A stretch of DNA of 64,000 nucleotides from Morinoia aosen (taxonomy: Eukaryota; Arthropoda; Malacostraca; Amphipoda; Talitridae). Location: assembly GCA_030386875.1 (NCBI GenBank), contig CM059578.1:21747009-21811008 (forward strand). The letters are read 5' to 3'. How positions within the stretch are numbered: the first letter of the stretch is position 1; every line of letters starts with the position of its first letter. Shown here one piece after another: positions 42,430 to 52,445 of this stretch. The position numbers and the translations under genes are program-made. A model generated the notes under the pieces. It was given only the letters and a program-made list of their open reading frames with translations. It did no database searches and was not told where the DNA came from.

Positions 42430-44169
42430 GAAAGAAAGAAAAAAGAAAAACAATTTATTTCCAATAGAGATTGTACAAAATTACAATCATTAGTTTTTAA
42501 ATATTTTAAAGTTAATACACTTAAATGATACACACACATGAGTCCAGTAATACCCATGTCACTAGTCGAAAAGAAATGATTGAGGGCAATGTACTTCTAA
42601 TCTTGCTTAATCTACATTTGATAATACATGTAACGATAATTATAAGAGATAACACAATTTCATGGACGATGCATTTTCATTGTGGGCTGAAAACACATTT
42701 GACAGTTTACATGTACATGACATAAAACTTCGCAATTCTTGATGCCAGGAAATAATTTATGAATCGCTTGTTTCGGCCAATGTTCAAAAGTGTCATTTTA
42801 AGGAAGCATGAAAAAAGTATGTAAATATATATCCAAATACATATATATCCACACATATATATATATATACATTTATATATACATATATATATATACATAC
42901 ATATATACATACATACATATATATGTACACATGAGCATGAGGACCAAGAAGATTATAAGTTTTGTATTTCTAATTCAACAATTTTAACAGAACGGTCGTT
43001 AGTTAATAAGCATTTTATTTAAATATAAATGGATGATCGCACAACAAATGTATAGTTTGTACATGAATGCTTTTCAATAATAAAGAGATGACGAGTTAGG
43101 TAATGTTACAAGTTGAGAGTGAACAGAAAAAAGACTATTATCTCTAGTAAAATGCTAGTTGTCAGTCTAGTACACACATATGTGCACATATACATGTAAA
43201 TATATACACATACACATGCGCGCACATACCCACGCCCATACTTACACCAAACTCGTAAGCATACACAAATGCATTTCTATGCATCGAGGCAATTACAATA
43301 CATACGCATTCGATAAAGTGTCATACGCATGGCATGCACACGTACACATATACACAATTAAGCATGTGCGAAAATATCAGCGTAAACTAGTCAGTATAAA
43401 CTATCATTCCAATCGAGGGAAACGGAGAAAATATCTTTTATTATGGCATGAATTTTATCAAATTTCCGTACTAAAAATAGTGGTACAAAACAGTCTACCT
43501 AAGTCAGAAACATGAAAACGATTGTGGGACGTGAATAAGAAAGAAAACATTAATGTCCTATAAGGGTTTCATATTAGAAAAATATCACGTTAGCTTTGAA
43601 GTACGGCGCAAATTGTCGGCAATTGATAAGCACACATAGGTATCACATTATTATAAGCATATGACTATAAGCATTATAAGCATATTATTGCAGTATAAAT
43701 GGATGATCGAATCACAACTGATTCACAATGAATTTATTGTTTTTTTACATGGATGCTTCACAATTTCACTTTAGAAAAAATCAAATTATCTTTGTTATAT
43801 GGTGCAGAATGTCTGCAATTGATAAACACACACACACACATACGTACCATGACGGTCTAGTTTGATGCTTGCACAGCAATGGAGAGGAATGACATAAAAT
43901 GCAACCTTCGACTGGTTTATCTACTTAGTGCACACAGGTGTACGTGCACATATGCGCACATACACCTATATACGTACACACATATACAAGTAAGCATGTT
44001 TGCAAATGGCAGCGTATAGGCGATCAAATCATAATACCTACGCATACTTCAAAACTATTGTGTGATGTCTTGAATTATAAAACAATGAGCGAGGGAGATT
44101 GTTCAGCAATGGAGATACCAGGCAAATGAGATTCGTCAATACTTATTCAGTATGTTCAGTAACTAAGAA
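42430..44169 (-). other. 3' UTR of LINE-G, with microsatellites
   Basis: Matches the plus-strand fragment at 57915-58390 in several blocks (ACATTGGCCGAAACAAGCGATTCAT, the GATTGAGGGCAATGTACT region). A TATATA/ACATAT microsatellite at about 42815-42931 and several CACACATA runs (43160-43370, 43830-43990) expand it. No coding frame is supported; the frames at 43180-43515 and 43938-44129 are microsatellite translations. Confidence 0.6.
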
Positions 44170-46255
44170 TTATTTTTGAGACACAAGATGACGAGTTATT
44201 TTGGCTTTAAATTCTCTCGGTCTTTGAGGGATTTTAATACTCAGGGGAAGTTTGTTCCAAAGTAAGGTGCCTGATATGGACAGAGCCTTCTGCCTTAAGT
44301 GAGATGAACGATAGTTGACTAAGGCATTATTGTTTATGTTCGGTTTTTGATTGGTTACAGTGGGTGGATGGAAACGCACTATCTCAGCATTGCTCTGAGG
44401 AAGATATAACGAGGAGAATACGTATTGGGCCTTCTCTATGAGGAGCCTTTCTTGAATAGGAATCCAGCCGAGTTTATTGAGGAGAGGGGTTACGTGATCA
44501 CTTCTTTTGAAATTACTGTTGCATACTACCTTGGCCGCAAAGTTCATGCACTTTTGTAAGTCCCTTTGAAGGTATTGAAGTAGGTCTCTGTAGTATCGTG
44601 GTATTTCAGCACGACACGAGGTTTAGTAATCGGTAGCTTTAACTACAGTCTCTGAAGCCTCAACTTCCAAGAGGATGAGAAAGAAACTCTCTGCTTGGAT
44701 TCTAATCTTGAACTGATTCATCGATACACCGACTGTCCTTAAGAGCTACATAGCCCGGAAGTTAAACAATGCCCATCCGGTACTTGTAAATGCAAGGCGC
44801 CCGTCGGCTCTTCCGCCAGAGGCTCTATCAAGACATGTGACCCGAACGCTATAAGTTATCCGGGCAGAGCGCGAGAGAGACTCATAAATATCAGCCTCCA
44901 GAAGTCCTATTAACACAATCAGCGTCACACCACAACGATGCCCACTTCACTATATAACAGTCTCCCCATACTAGGTTGCAGTAGTCAATGCGCGATAACA
45001 CCAGCGATTAAATGGCTAATAATCAGGATTTTTCGTCTAGCATAATCTTTATACTCTTTAGTTGCAAGTATTCTCAACATGAGATTTGAAGGACATGTTT
45101 CTAGCGAACCAGATACCTAGATTTTTAACTTTTTCTGATGAATGAATTTTATCATTTCCAACTGCAAGAGTAAGATCTGAGGTTTTTTTAATTGCATCTT
45201 CGGATCCAAAAATAATGCATTGTGTTTTATTAGCATTTAATTTGAGACCATTTCGGTCGTACCATGATTTCAGGCTAGTCAGTAAAGTTTCGGCTTCAAT
45301 TTGCGTCTGTGGTATTTCCGATACAGAACTTTTTTTTGCAATTTGAGCATCATCTGCATACATTGAGATCCGTGTGTTAGAAGGCATTGGAGGGAAATCA
45401 TAAATGAAAATAGAAAACAGTAGCGGACCAAGAATGGATCCTTGGGGAACACCAATATTTGTTTTGAATGAATGGGGACAATTTTTTTTCTATGCGGACT
45501 GCATGAGATCGATTTGACAAGTTACTTTTAAGCCATTGCGTGTCTATTCCCAAGTTCAGTATTTTACGTAAAAGTCTATCATGTTCGACGCTATCGAACG
45601 CTTTAGAGAGATCGAGTAGCAGCAAGAGTGTTGCATTCTTTTGATAGATGTCATTGTGTATTTTTTCAGAGATATTGAGCAGAGCGTCTTGAGTGCTAGT
45701 ATTTCTTCAATAGGCGTATTGATTTTGGTGGAGTAGATTTGACTTGTCCAGGTAAAACGACAGTTGATTTGTCACCACTTTTTCAAATAGTTTGGACACG
45801 ACAGGCAAAAGACTTATGGGCCTGTAGTTTGATGCTGTATTTAGCTCACCACTTCTATGCAATGGTCTAATAATGAAGTGTTTCCATTGGTTTAGAAACG
45901 TGTTGGTTACTATTGATGTATTAATTATCTGACGAATCCATGGTGCTGTAACAGGGAAACTGTCTTTGATATATTCAAGACTGATACCATCATGTCCAAC
46001 TGCCTTTGTGTTTTCCAGTGAGTATAAGATATTTCGTAACTCCGGTAAATCGACAGGGCGTGGTCTCCACTTAACATCAGTCCTCGAGGGTGCAGTGGGG
46101 CATGAATTTTCAATTGTCGTTTCATCTGGATTGGTACACACCTCACTGAAAACTTGAGCCCCTACTTTTGAAAAGAATGTGTTGAAATCCGTGGCTGTTG
46201 CCAAGGGATTTTCAAAATTACTTATACGATCTAAATATTTATATGGGGCTACCAC
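44170..46255 (-). pseudogene. LINE-G reverse transcriptase, several lesions
   Basis: Open from 46255 (VAPYKYLDRISNF): ENTKAVGHDGISLEYIKD, then NYRPISLLPVVSKLFEKVV and the NQYAY region (about 45710). A stop follows, then LLLDLSKAFDSVEHDRLL (45398-45625), a broken PQGSILGP-type motif, and ISMYADDAQIAK with the catalytic YADD (about 45355). The tail includes SHVENTCN. After a gap that includes a foreign repeat (44740-44940) the C-terminus continues with LGWIPIQERLLIEKAQYVF and LLWNKLPLSIK (44547-44170). The order is that of CR1/L2-like elements. Several stops and frameshifts make it non-functional. Confidence 0.82.
44740..44940 (-). repeat. dispersed repeat inside LINE-G RT
   Basis: Related in reverse orientation to 31851-32000. 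It separates RT parts that are adjacent in intact LINEs, so it is probably an insertion of a short element. Ends not resolved. Confidence 0.45.
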
Positions 46256-46272
46256 ACTAATGATTTCTCAAG

Positions 46273-47859
46273 TGTCGCGCCCTTACTCCCGAAGTTTCTG
46301 CGGGAGAGAAAAACACCGGAAGAAGAAGGAGCATGTATTGGGCGCGGGTGAATACGTCACTGTAAAAACATGGGTTATTTAGTTCTACAAATAAATCAGC
46401 TTGAAGGCACAAAGAAAGTATTCAAGTTTACAACTAAATTAGCTCGGCGGCACAGGAAAAGAACATTTTTAATACATCTTTTAGTATCACGATCACAAAG
46501 GCGATCAATGCCTCTGCGATTTAAACAGTTTCGAAAACAACGCAGATTTCAAGAAAATAAGAAGCACTGCGAGAAAAAAATGTAAAATAAAATAAGAAGT
46601 TTCTAATCGTCTCCGATTTTATTACTAGAGCTTAGCTGCTGGTACATCTTTACACTTCAAAATACTCACATCTTTATATGCGAGACCTCCGCTATGACAC
46701 AGACCTAAGCTACTTTTCATGTTTTACATTGCCTGTAAAGTAAAAGAAATCACATTAAATTATCATCATACGCACACGCGATTTGCAAACCAGACTAGGC
46801 TTAACTTTACAAAGACACGAAAGGGGCTCAAGGTCGCCATTTTTTATAAGGCGCTCGAGGCGCAGCAATACACGACACCTGCATATAGATGACTCGTAAA
46901 TGCACAAGACCTTCAAATACGTAGACAGTAGGAAACAAACATTTATGCTCGTAGTGAGAGCCAAATAGACGCATTTGACAATTCCCATAGGGTATGAGAA
47001 CTATATATATTTAACCCTTTAACGACCATAAAGACACTGCTCGTTTTTCAAAAACAACCTTAACGTAGGTAATTTTTAGTCGAATGACACACACAAAGGT
47101 AGAATGGCTATCTACCGTTCTTGCAGATATAAAGCACACTTTCACTTCAGTTCCTTACTCTTATTAAGTTCAATCATCACTTAAAAAGGCTAAGCACACA
47201 TTTAAAGCGCAGGCACAGGATAAATTAAGAGGTCGTTTGAGCACGAACTATCGCACCTTGCCCCCGGAAGAGCATTTGCAACAGTGCGAAGTGAGAGCTA
47301 AAGGTCAAGAGTCGCCAACGAAAATGTTACCAAAAAACCCCAGCATACGCTAAAGGAAAAAACCCAGATCAGCAAAAGAGGGCGTTAATGAATAAATTTT
47401 CTTACCCTTTTTCTATTGTTTTCGTGGTTACCAAATAGTACAATCATTGTTGCTTCTTGAAATTAATTGTTTTGCCAACACAATTCATGACTGTAAACCC
47501 CAGGAGACAGATAAAAACCCAGATCCGCGGATAAAACCTCAGAATGCGCAGCCCGCATACATAGAATCTACGAAAGGGCAGAGAACTCCAGCAATTAATT
47601 CTACATGCGCGAACAGAACTAGAACGTTTGATAAGTATCGGAGTTTTTTATTCTTATTTTTAAGTAAAGATATCATCGACATTTAGTGACATTAACGATT
47701 AACTTTGCTGATATAATTTAGTTATTGACCTAATATCGCTTATTTCAAAATCACGGCTTCGTTCTGGAACTTTCGGGACAGTCAAATGAGAAACGGTTCA
47801 TTTAAAATGGCGGGCTAAAAACGAAATGACTTAAAGACGGAGAAAGGTATGACATGACA
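46273..47859 (-). repeat. BEL-1 3' LTR (1587 bp)
   Basis: On the plus strand it begins TGTCGCGCCC and ends GGTATGACATGACA, so both strands read TG...CA. Nearly identical to 54883-56469; differences seen include TCTGCGG/TCCGCGG and ACATGGG/ACAAGGG near the start. The small open frames inside it (46755-46988, 47447-47686) recur in both LTRs and are not supported as genes. Confidence 0.93.
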
Positions 47860-47868
47860 CTCCCCCCT
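47860..47868 (-). promoter_or_regulatory. BEL-1 polypurine tract
   Basis: AGGGGGGAG on the minus strand, directly before the 3' LTR, the usual primer for plus-strand DNA synthesis. Confidence 0.75.
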
Positions 47869-48431
47869 ATTTTGAAAAAATACACAGGCAAAAATCCTTG
47901 CGACGGCTTGAAGAGAGCACGTAAAGAGTACCTTAGCTTCGTACACGATAATCAGTAACATTACGCTTATACTAAAAGATCATACATCAATCCGTTACAA
48001 TACGAAATTTCTTAAACCTAGATAGAGATCAATCTTCGTTAGTCCGATAGGCACAAGAACAACGCACGTGACTAGTGTTAGGAACGTTACGAGCGAATAA
48101 TACAACAAAATTAAAGGCGAACCCCGTCAGTATTCAAATCTAATATTCTATAGTAGTGAAACCGCAAACTGACTTAGTGAGAGATAGATAGGAGAGGAAA
48201 AACGAACGTGCTTCACGCATCACACCACTACCGGGAGAGGAAGGAGAAGTCTGCAGCTCTTCACCTCCCCCCATCGGCAGCAGTGAGACACCTTCCTCCG
48301 ACCGCTTGAAATAAGTTTATTAACAATAGGTAAGCTTTACAGGGAGACTGGAAGGACGCGTCACAGTTGCGACGGGCACGATAGATAGAGTACACTAATC
48401 AAATTGATTCAAGAATCTGACACTATGAGGT
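47869..48431 (-). other. BEL-1 untranslated region after pol
   Basis: About 560 bases between the end of pol and the polypurine tract with no supported frame and no env-like ORF. Confidence 0.6.
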
Positions 48432-50951
48432 CTAGTTGTCCCCTCGGAGACCTAAACTTACTACCTTGCATTTCGGACGTTCGCACGCTATCGTACCTCC
48501 CGCAGCAGCGGCCCGAGATACCACTACGGAACGTACTAGACCGTCCCCGCTCTTCTTGACCCTGACTACCCTACCCATCGCCCATTTATTTCTCGGAGCA
48601 GGCTCGACGAGCATGACGATGTCTCCAGGGTTCAAGTTGGTTGTCCTCTTCGTCCACTTAGAGCGCGATTGAAGCTCCTGTATGTAGTCGCTTTTCCACT
48701 TCTGCCAGAAGACCTCTGCCAGATGGTTGACTCTACGCCAGCGCTTCTTTCCGTAGGCTATGAGGTCCGCAGGGGAGGTATCGCAGAGAGGAGGGTTGTC
48801 GCCCGCTTCTTTCAACGTTAGGAGCATGTTTAGAGTCAGGGGTTGTGGATCATTAGGGTCGCTCGATAGGGACCATAATGGCGTATTGTTGACGATTGAT
48901 GCTGCTTCTTGAAAAAAGGTGTAGAGCTCATCTCTACTAGGTGTTCGCATGCCGCACTGGGAAAGCGAGAACAACATGGCCTTCTTTATAGCTTCCACTT
49001 TACGTTCCCAAACTCCACCAAAATGGGGTGCGTGAGGGGGATTAAAGATCCACTGCACATCGAAGTCTTGCAGCGTCTTGGAGAGCGACCTCATGTCGAG
49101 GTCCTGGTTATAGCTGCCGACGAAATTAGAACCGCGGTCGCTCCTTATGATTTTGCACGATCCACGAACGCACATGAATCGCCTGAGAGTGTTTCGAAAG
49201 CTAGAAGTGTCCATGGCAGGCAGCGGTTCCACATGCACCGTTCTAGAGGTTAGACAGGTCAACACCAAGGCCCATACCTTAGGAGTCCTCTTATTGCTTC
49301 TCGTAGAGATTCCCTCGACGACCTGCCACGGGCCTGCCACATCCAAACCTGTGTTCGTAAAGGGAGCGGTGCAAGCAAGTCGGTCCTCCGGTAGGTCACT
49401 CATTTTCTGCTCTTCGGGTCTCCTTCTCAATTTTCTGCAGACGACGCAGTCATTTACGAACTTACGGATGACCTTCTTTCCGTGCACTATATGATAGCCT
49501 GCATCTCTTACGGCTCCATGAGAAATGTGAGCACCTTGATGCCCGGAGAGTTTGTGATAATGAGACACAATGCTAGAGGTGAGCGGGTGGTCTTCGGGAA
49601 GCACAATGGGGTGCTTTATACACCCGGGCAAGTTGACGCGCCTGAGGCGTCCGCCTACTCGCAACAGACCGTCAGCATCAATAAAGGGGCTCAAAGAAGA
49701 CAAAGGGTGGCGCAGAGGAATGTCCTTTTTTTTCTTGAGATTACTGATCACGTCTTGAAAGGTTGCGTGTTGAACGTCAGAGATGGCTAACTTCTCACCC
49801 CCGAAGTTTAGTGATTCCAAGGGTCTGATGGCCAGAGCCACTCCTTTTCTTTGCTGAGTTCGGTCCTTCCATTTGAAATAGAAGTTCGTCGCCAGTCTTG
49901 ATGCTCTACGAACAGAGAAAAAGTCACCAGTTAAGTAGGCAGGAACTTCACGCTGAAGCTCTGGGGTCTGAAGGGAGGTGACGAAATTCGAGCATTCCTG
50001 GACGAGTTTCTCTTCGGGCAAACTCACGGAAAGCGAGATATCTGCGCCTTCTTGCTCGTCAGGCAGATGATCTTCCCACAGAAAGGAAGGGCCCGTCAAC
50101 CAGCATATCCTCTTCAGGTTCTCTGCGCTTGTGGGACGAGAGGCCATATCCGCCGGGTTGCACTCAGTGGCTACGTACCGCCAGAGTTCCTTGGGACGAA
50201 CCTTCGTAGCCGCTTCAATTCTTCTAGTCACATACTTTGAAAATCTTTTAGTTTCGTTGTTGAGGTAGCCCAGCACTACCTTGCTGTCTGAGTACATCAC
50301 TACGTCGTTGATCTCGACGCTTATCTCTTCGCATATTCTTCTGGAGGCCTCGCTGCACTCGACGGCCGCGCAGAGTTCCAAACGTGGTATGCTTGTGGCA
50401 GCTCTGGGAGCCACCTTGCTGTCAGCGCTTACAAAAGACACGTGTACTCGTCCACTCACATCGACTGATCGTAAGTAGGTGACATGTCCTATGGCTTGTT
50501 CAGAGGCGTCGGCAAAGGAATGCAAACTTCGTGAATGAACCTCCCCGAAGTCTCCAGGAATGAGGCACCTGTCCAATGACAGGTCGGAGAGTCCTCGCAA
50601 CGAATCTTTCCACGATTCCCACGTCGCAAGATGAGCGAAGGGAAGAGGATCGTCCCACCCCAACTTTGCCAAATTTTCTGGGTCTTGTTTTACGGGAGGG
50701 ATCAAGGTGCGCATGATCAGTCGGCCTCCCAATACGACGGGGCTAGCTAAGCCGATTGGATCGAAGATTGAATTGACGGTGGCTAACAAACCACGTTTCG
50801 TGAACGGGCGGTCCACCACCTCGGTATGTACGTCAAACCGGTCGGTCGTAGTATTCCACGTCACTCCCAGGGTGCGCTGACTACAACCATCCTCCCAAAA
50901 CTCCACCTTTCCTTCCTCGCGTTCCGATTCCGGGAATGCGTTCAAAACCTC
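48432..50951 (-). CDS. BEL-1 pol, RNase H and integrase part
   Basis: An unbroken frame of about 839 codons, in frame with the RT upstream but separated from it by a TAG at 50952-50954. Positions below count from the Leu codon at 50945. The RNase H region is at about 140-230 with D146 (SFADASEQ), E190 (IPRLELCAA) and D220 (MYSDSKV). An H2C2 zinc finger spans about 462-503 (HYHKLSGHQGAH...CVVC). The integrase core has D535 (GLDVAGPW), D603 (IIRSDRGSNF) and E647 (HFGGVWERKVE). The C-terminal DUF5641-type module (WRRVNHLAEVFWQKW, GDIVMLVEP) is typical of BEL/Pao. It would insert the cDNA, making the 5-bp duplication seen. Confidence 0.9.
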   Translation of the reverse strand, partial: EVLNAFPESEREEGKVEFWEDGCSQRTLGVTWNTTTDRFDVHTEVVDRPFTKRGLLATVNSIFDPIGLASPVVLGGRLIMRTLIPPVKQDPENLAKLGWDDPLPFAHLATWESWKDSLRGLSDLSLDRCLIPGDFGEVHSRSLHSFADASEQAIGHVTYLRSVDVSGRVHVSFVSADSKVAPRAATSIPRLELCAAVECSEASRRICEEISVEINDVVMYSDSKVVLGYLNNETKRFSKYVTRRIEAATKVRPKELWRYVATECNPADMASRPTSAENLKRICWLTGPSFLWEDHLPDEQEGADISLSVSLPEEKLVQECSNFVTSLQTPELQREVPAYLTGDFFSVRRASRLATNFYFKWKDRTQQRKGVALAIRPLESLNFGGEKLAISDVQHATFQDVISNLKKKKDIPLRHPLSSLSPFIDADGLLRVGGRLRRVNLPGCIKHPIVLPEDHPLTSSIVSHYHKLSGHQGAHISHGAVRDAGYHIVHGKKVIRKFVNDCVVCRKLRRRPEEQKMSDLPEDRLACTAPFTNTGLDVAGPWQVVEGISTRSNKRTPKVWALVLTCLTSRTVHVEPLPAMDTSSFRNTLRRFMCVRGSCKIIRSDRGSNFVGSYNQDLDMRSLSKTLQDFDVQWIFNPPHAPHFGGVWERKVEAIKKAMLFSLSQCGMRTPSRDELYTFFQEAASIVNNTPLWSLSSDPNDPQPLTLNMLLTLKEAGDNPPLCDTSPADLIAYGKKRWRRVNHLAEVFWQKWKSDYIQELQSRSKWTKRTTNLNPGDIVMLVEPAPRNKWAMGRVVRVKKSGDGLVRSVVVSRAAAAGGTIACERPKCKVVSLGLRGDN

Positions 50952-50954
50952 CTA

Positions 50955-52445
50955 ATGACTAGAAGAGATTTTGTGAAGACGAACCTTGAACGTCTCCAGG
51001 TACTCTCGAGTCTTGACTAGAATGTCGACGGCCTCTTGAGCTGAACCTGCGGATCCCAGTCCGTCGTCAACGTAAAATCCGCGCTCGACGTAGCTCAGAG
51101 CCTTCCAGGCAAGTCTGTCTCCGTTTTCTCTCTCCTCTCTTGAGGCTTCCCTAATGGCGTGGCGCAGACAGTGAGTTGCGACAGCCGGACTTGATCGATT
51201 TCCGAAGACGTGCACTCTTGCCCGGTACGAGACAAGTCCTTTGCAAGGATCATTGTCCTTGAACCAGAAGAACCTGAGAAAATTTCGGTCGGAGGGACGG
51301 ACATAGAAGGCGTGGAACATCTTTTCCACGTCGGCAACGAAACCGACCTTGTTCTCTCGAAACCTAAGGAGCACTCCACGAAGACTATTGTTGGCATCTG
51401 GCCCCTGTAGCAAGGTTCCGTTTAAGTTGCGTCCGAAATACTGCGCCGCAGAGTCGAAGACGATGCGCACCTTCTTTTTCTTGGGATGTGTAACGGGAAA
51501 AACCGGGAGATACCAAAAGTGTCCTTCAGCCGGTTGAAGTTCTTGGGAAGGAACTACCTCTACGTGTCCACTATCCACGTAGTCTTGGACTATCTTCAAA
51601 CACTGCTGTAATTTGGCGGGGTCCTTGACTAACCGCATCAAAGTGTTTCTGGAGCGGCGATAGACGGCCTTCGTGTTGTCTGGAAGCTTAGACATGCGAT
51701 CTATGAATGGCAGCGGAGTTTCTAGATGCCCCTCAGCATTTACAATTATATTCTCGTCAATCAGCGACAAGAATTTCCTGTCTTCAACGGACGGTCCAGG
51801 ACTCTCGTCGTTCATTCTGGTGTCGAAGACTGGAGCTAGAGGACCGAAACAAGGCTGAGCCGAAAAGTGATCTTCGACTTGAGTTTTATACACACTCATC
51901 TGCTTGTTCGACGGGTGAGGCTCTGAAGGGTTGATTCTTCCAACAACAGCCCATCCAAAAGGTGTTTTGTAGACAGGGGGCTTCCGGTGGATTAGTTCTG
52001 CAACCAATACTTCCTCTGCGTCTCGACCCAGCAACAGACTCACGGGAGCATTGCAGTCCAGAGGAAGAAATTCTGATGCCAGATGAGCAATGTCGGGGTT
52101 CTTCAAGACGTCTTCTCTCGTTGCCACGTCGCACTTATTATGAGGAATGCCGTCGTGCTCGAATAGCGGAGGAAGAGCATAAGACTCAGAGCGGTTTACG
52201 CCCCTTACTCGAAAGCCCTCCGTAGTCCGACCGTAGGATTTAATTTTAGAACTTGAAATCGTGGTGATGGAATACGTTTCCCTTTTGTGAGGTAATGCAA
52301 AGAAATCTAACAAAGAAGATGTGGCGAAAGAGTTAGTACTTTGGTCATCCAGGATGACGTAAGAGCGGAGAGTTCTACTGCTTCTCCTGGGCGCCGTCAC
52401 GTCCGCCAAGACCATCTTAGAGCAGCTTCTGTTTTTCGATGGTTG
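50955..52445 (-). CDS. BEL-1 pol, protease and reverse transcriptase part
   Basis: About 497 codons in the same frame as gag, from which a TGA at 52446-52448 separates it. Positions count from the ATG at 52415. The aspartic protease has the active-site motif YVILDDQSTNSFAT (about 20-33) and the DUF1758-like LLLGRDAEEV. RT: VRIVFDSAAQ near 317, GFVADVEKMFHAF (first catalytic Asp) and RGFYVDDGL (D450-D451). It ends at KISSSH before the TAG; the next residues after the stop (EVLNAFPESERE) continue the expected BEL sequence, so this stop interrupts one polyprotein. Confidence 0.9.

Larger units (their letters stand above)
42430..46272 (-). mobile_element. LINE copy G (third LINE type), 3' part
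   Basis: Minus-strand LINE with a degraded RT (46255-44170) and a 1.7-kb 3' UTR that ends at a TTGGAAATAAA signal plus a TTTC-rich tail (about 42430-42470). The same 3' end occurs at 53712-53922 and 57915-58390. Its upstream part is at 56475-56830, because a BEL element inserted at 46272. Confidence 0.8.

Noticed and set aside
46755-46988. Small frame of 77 codons present twice (also 55365-55598)
   Set aside because: It lies in the BEL-1 LTRs and is repeated only because the LTRs are; it has no motif.
48436-50478. Several plus-strand frames over BEL-1 pol
   Set aside because: They lie antisense to an unbroken pol with catalytic motifs and show no motif of their own.
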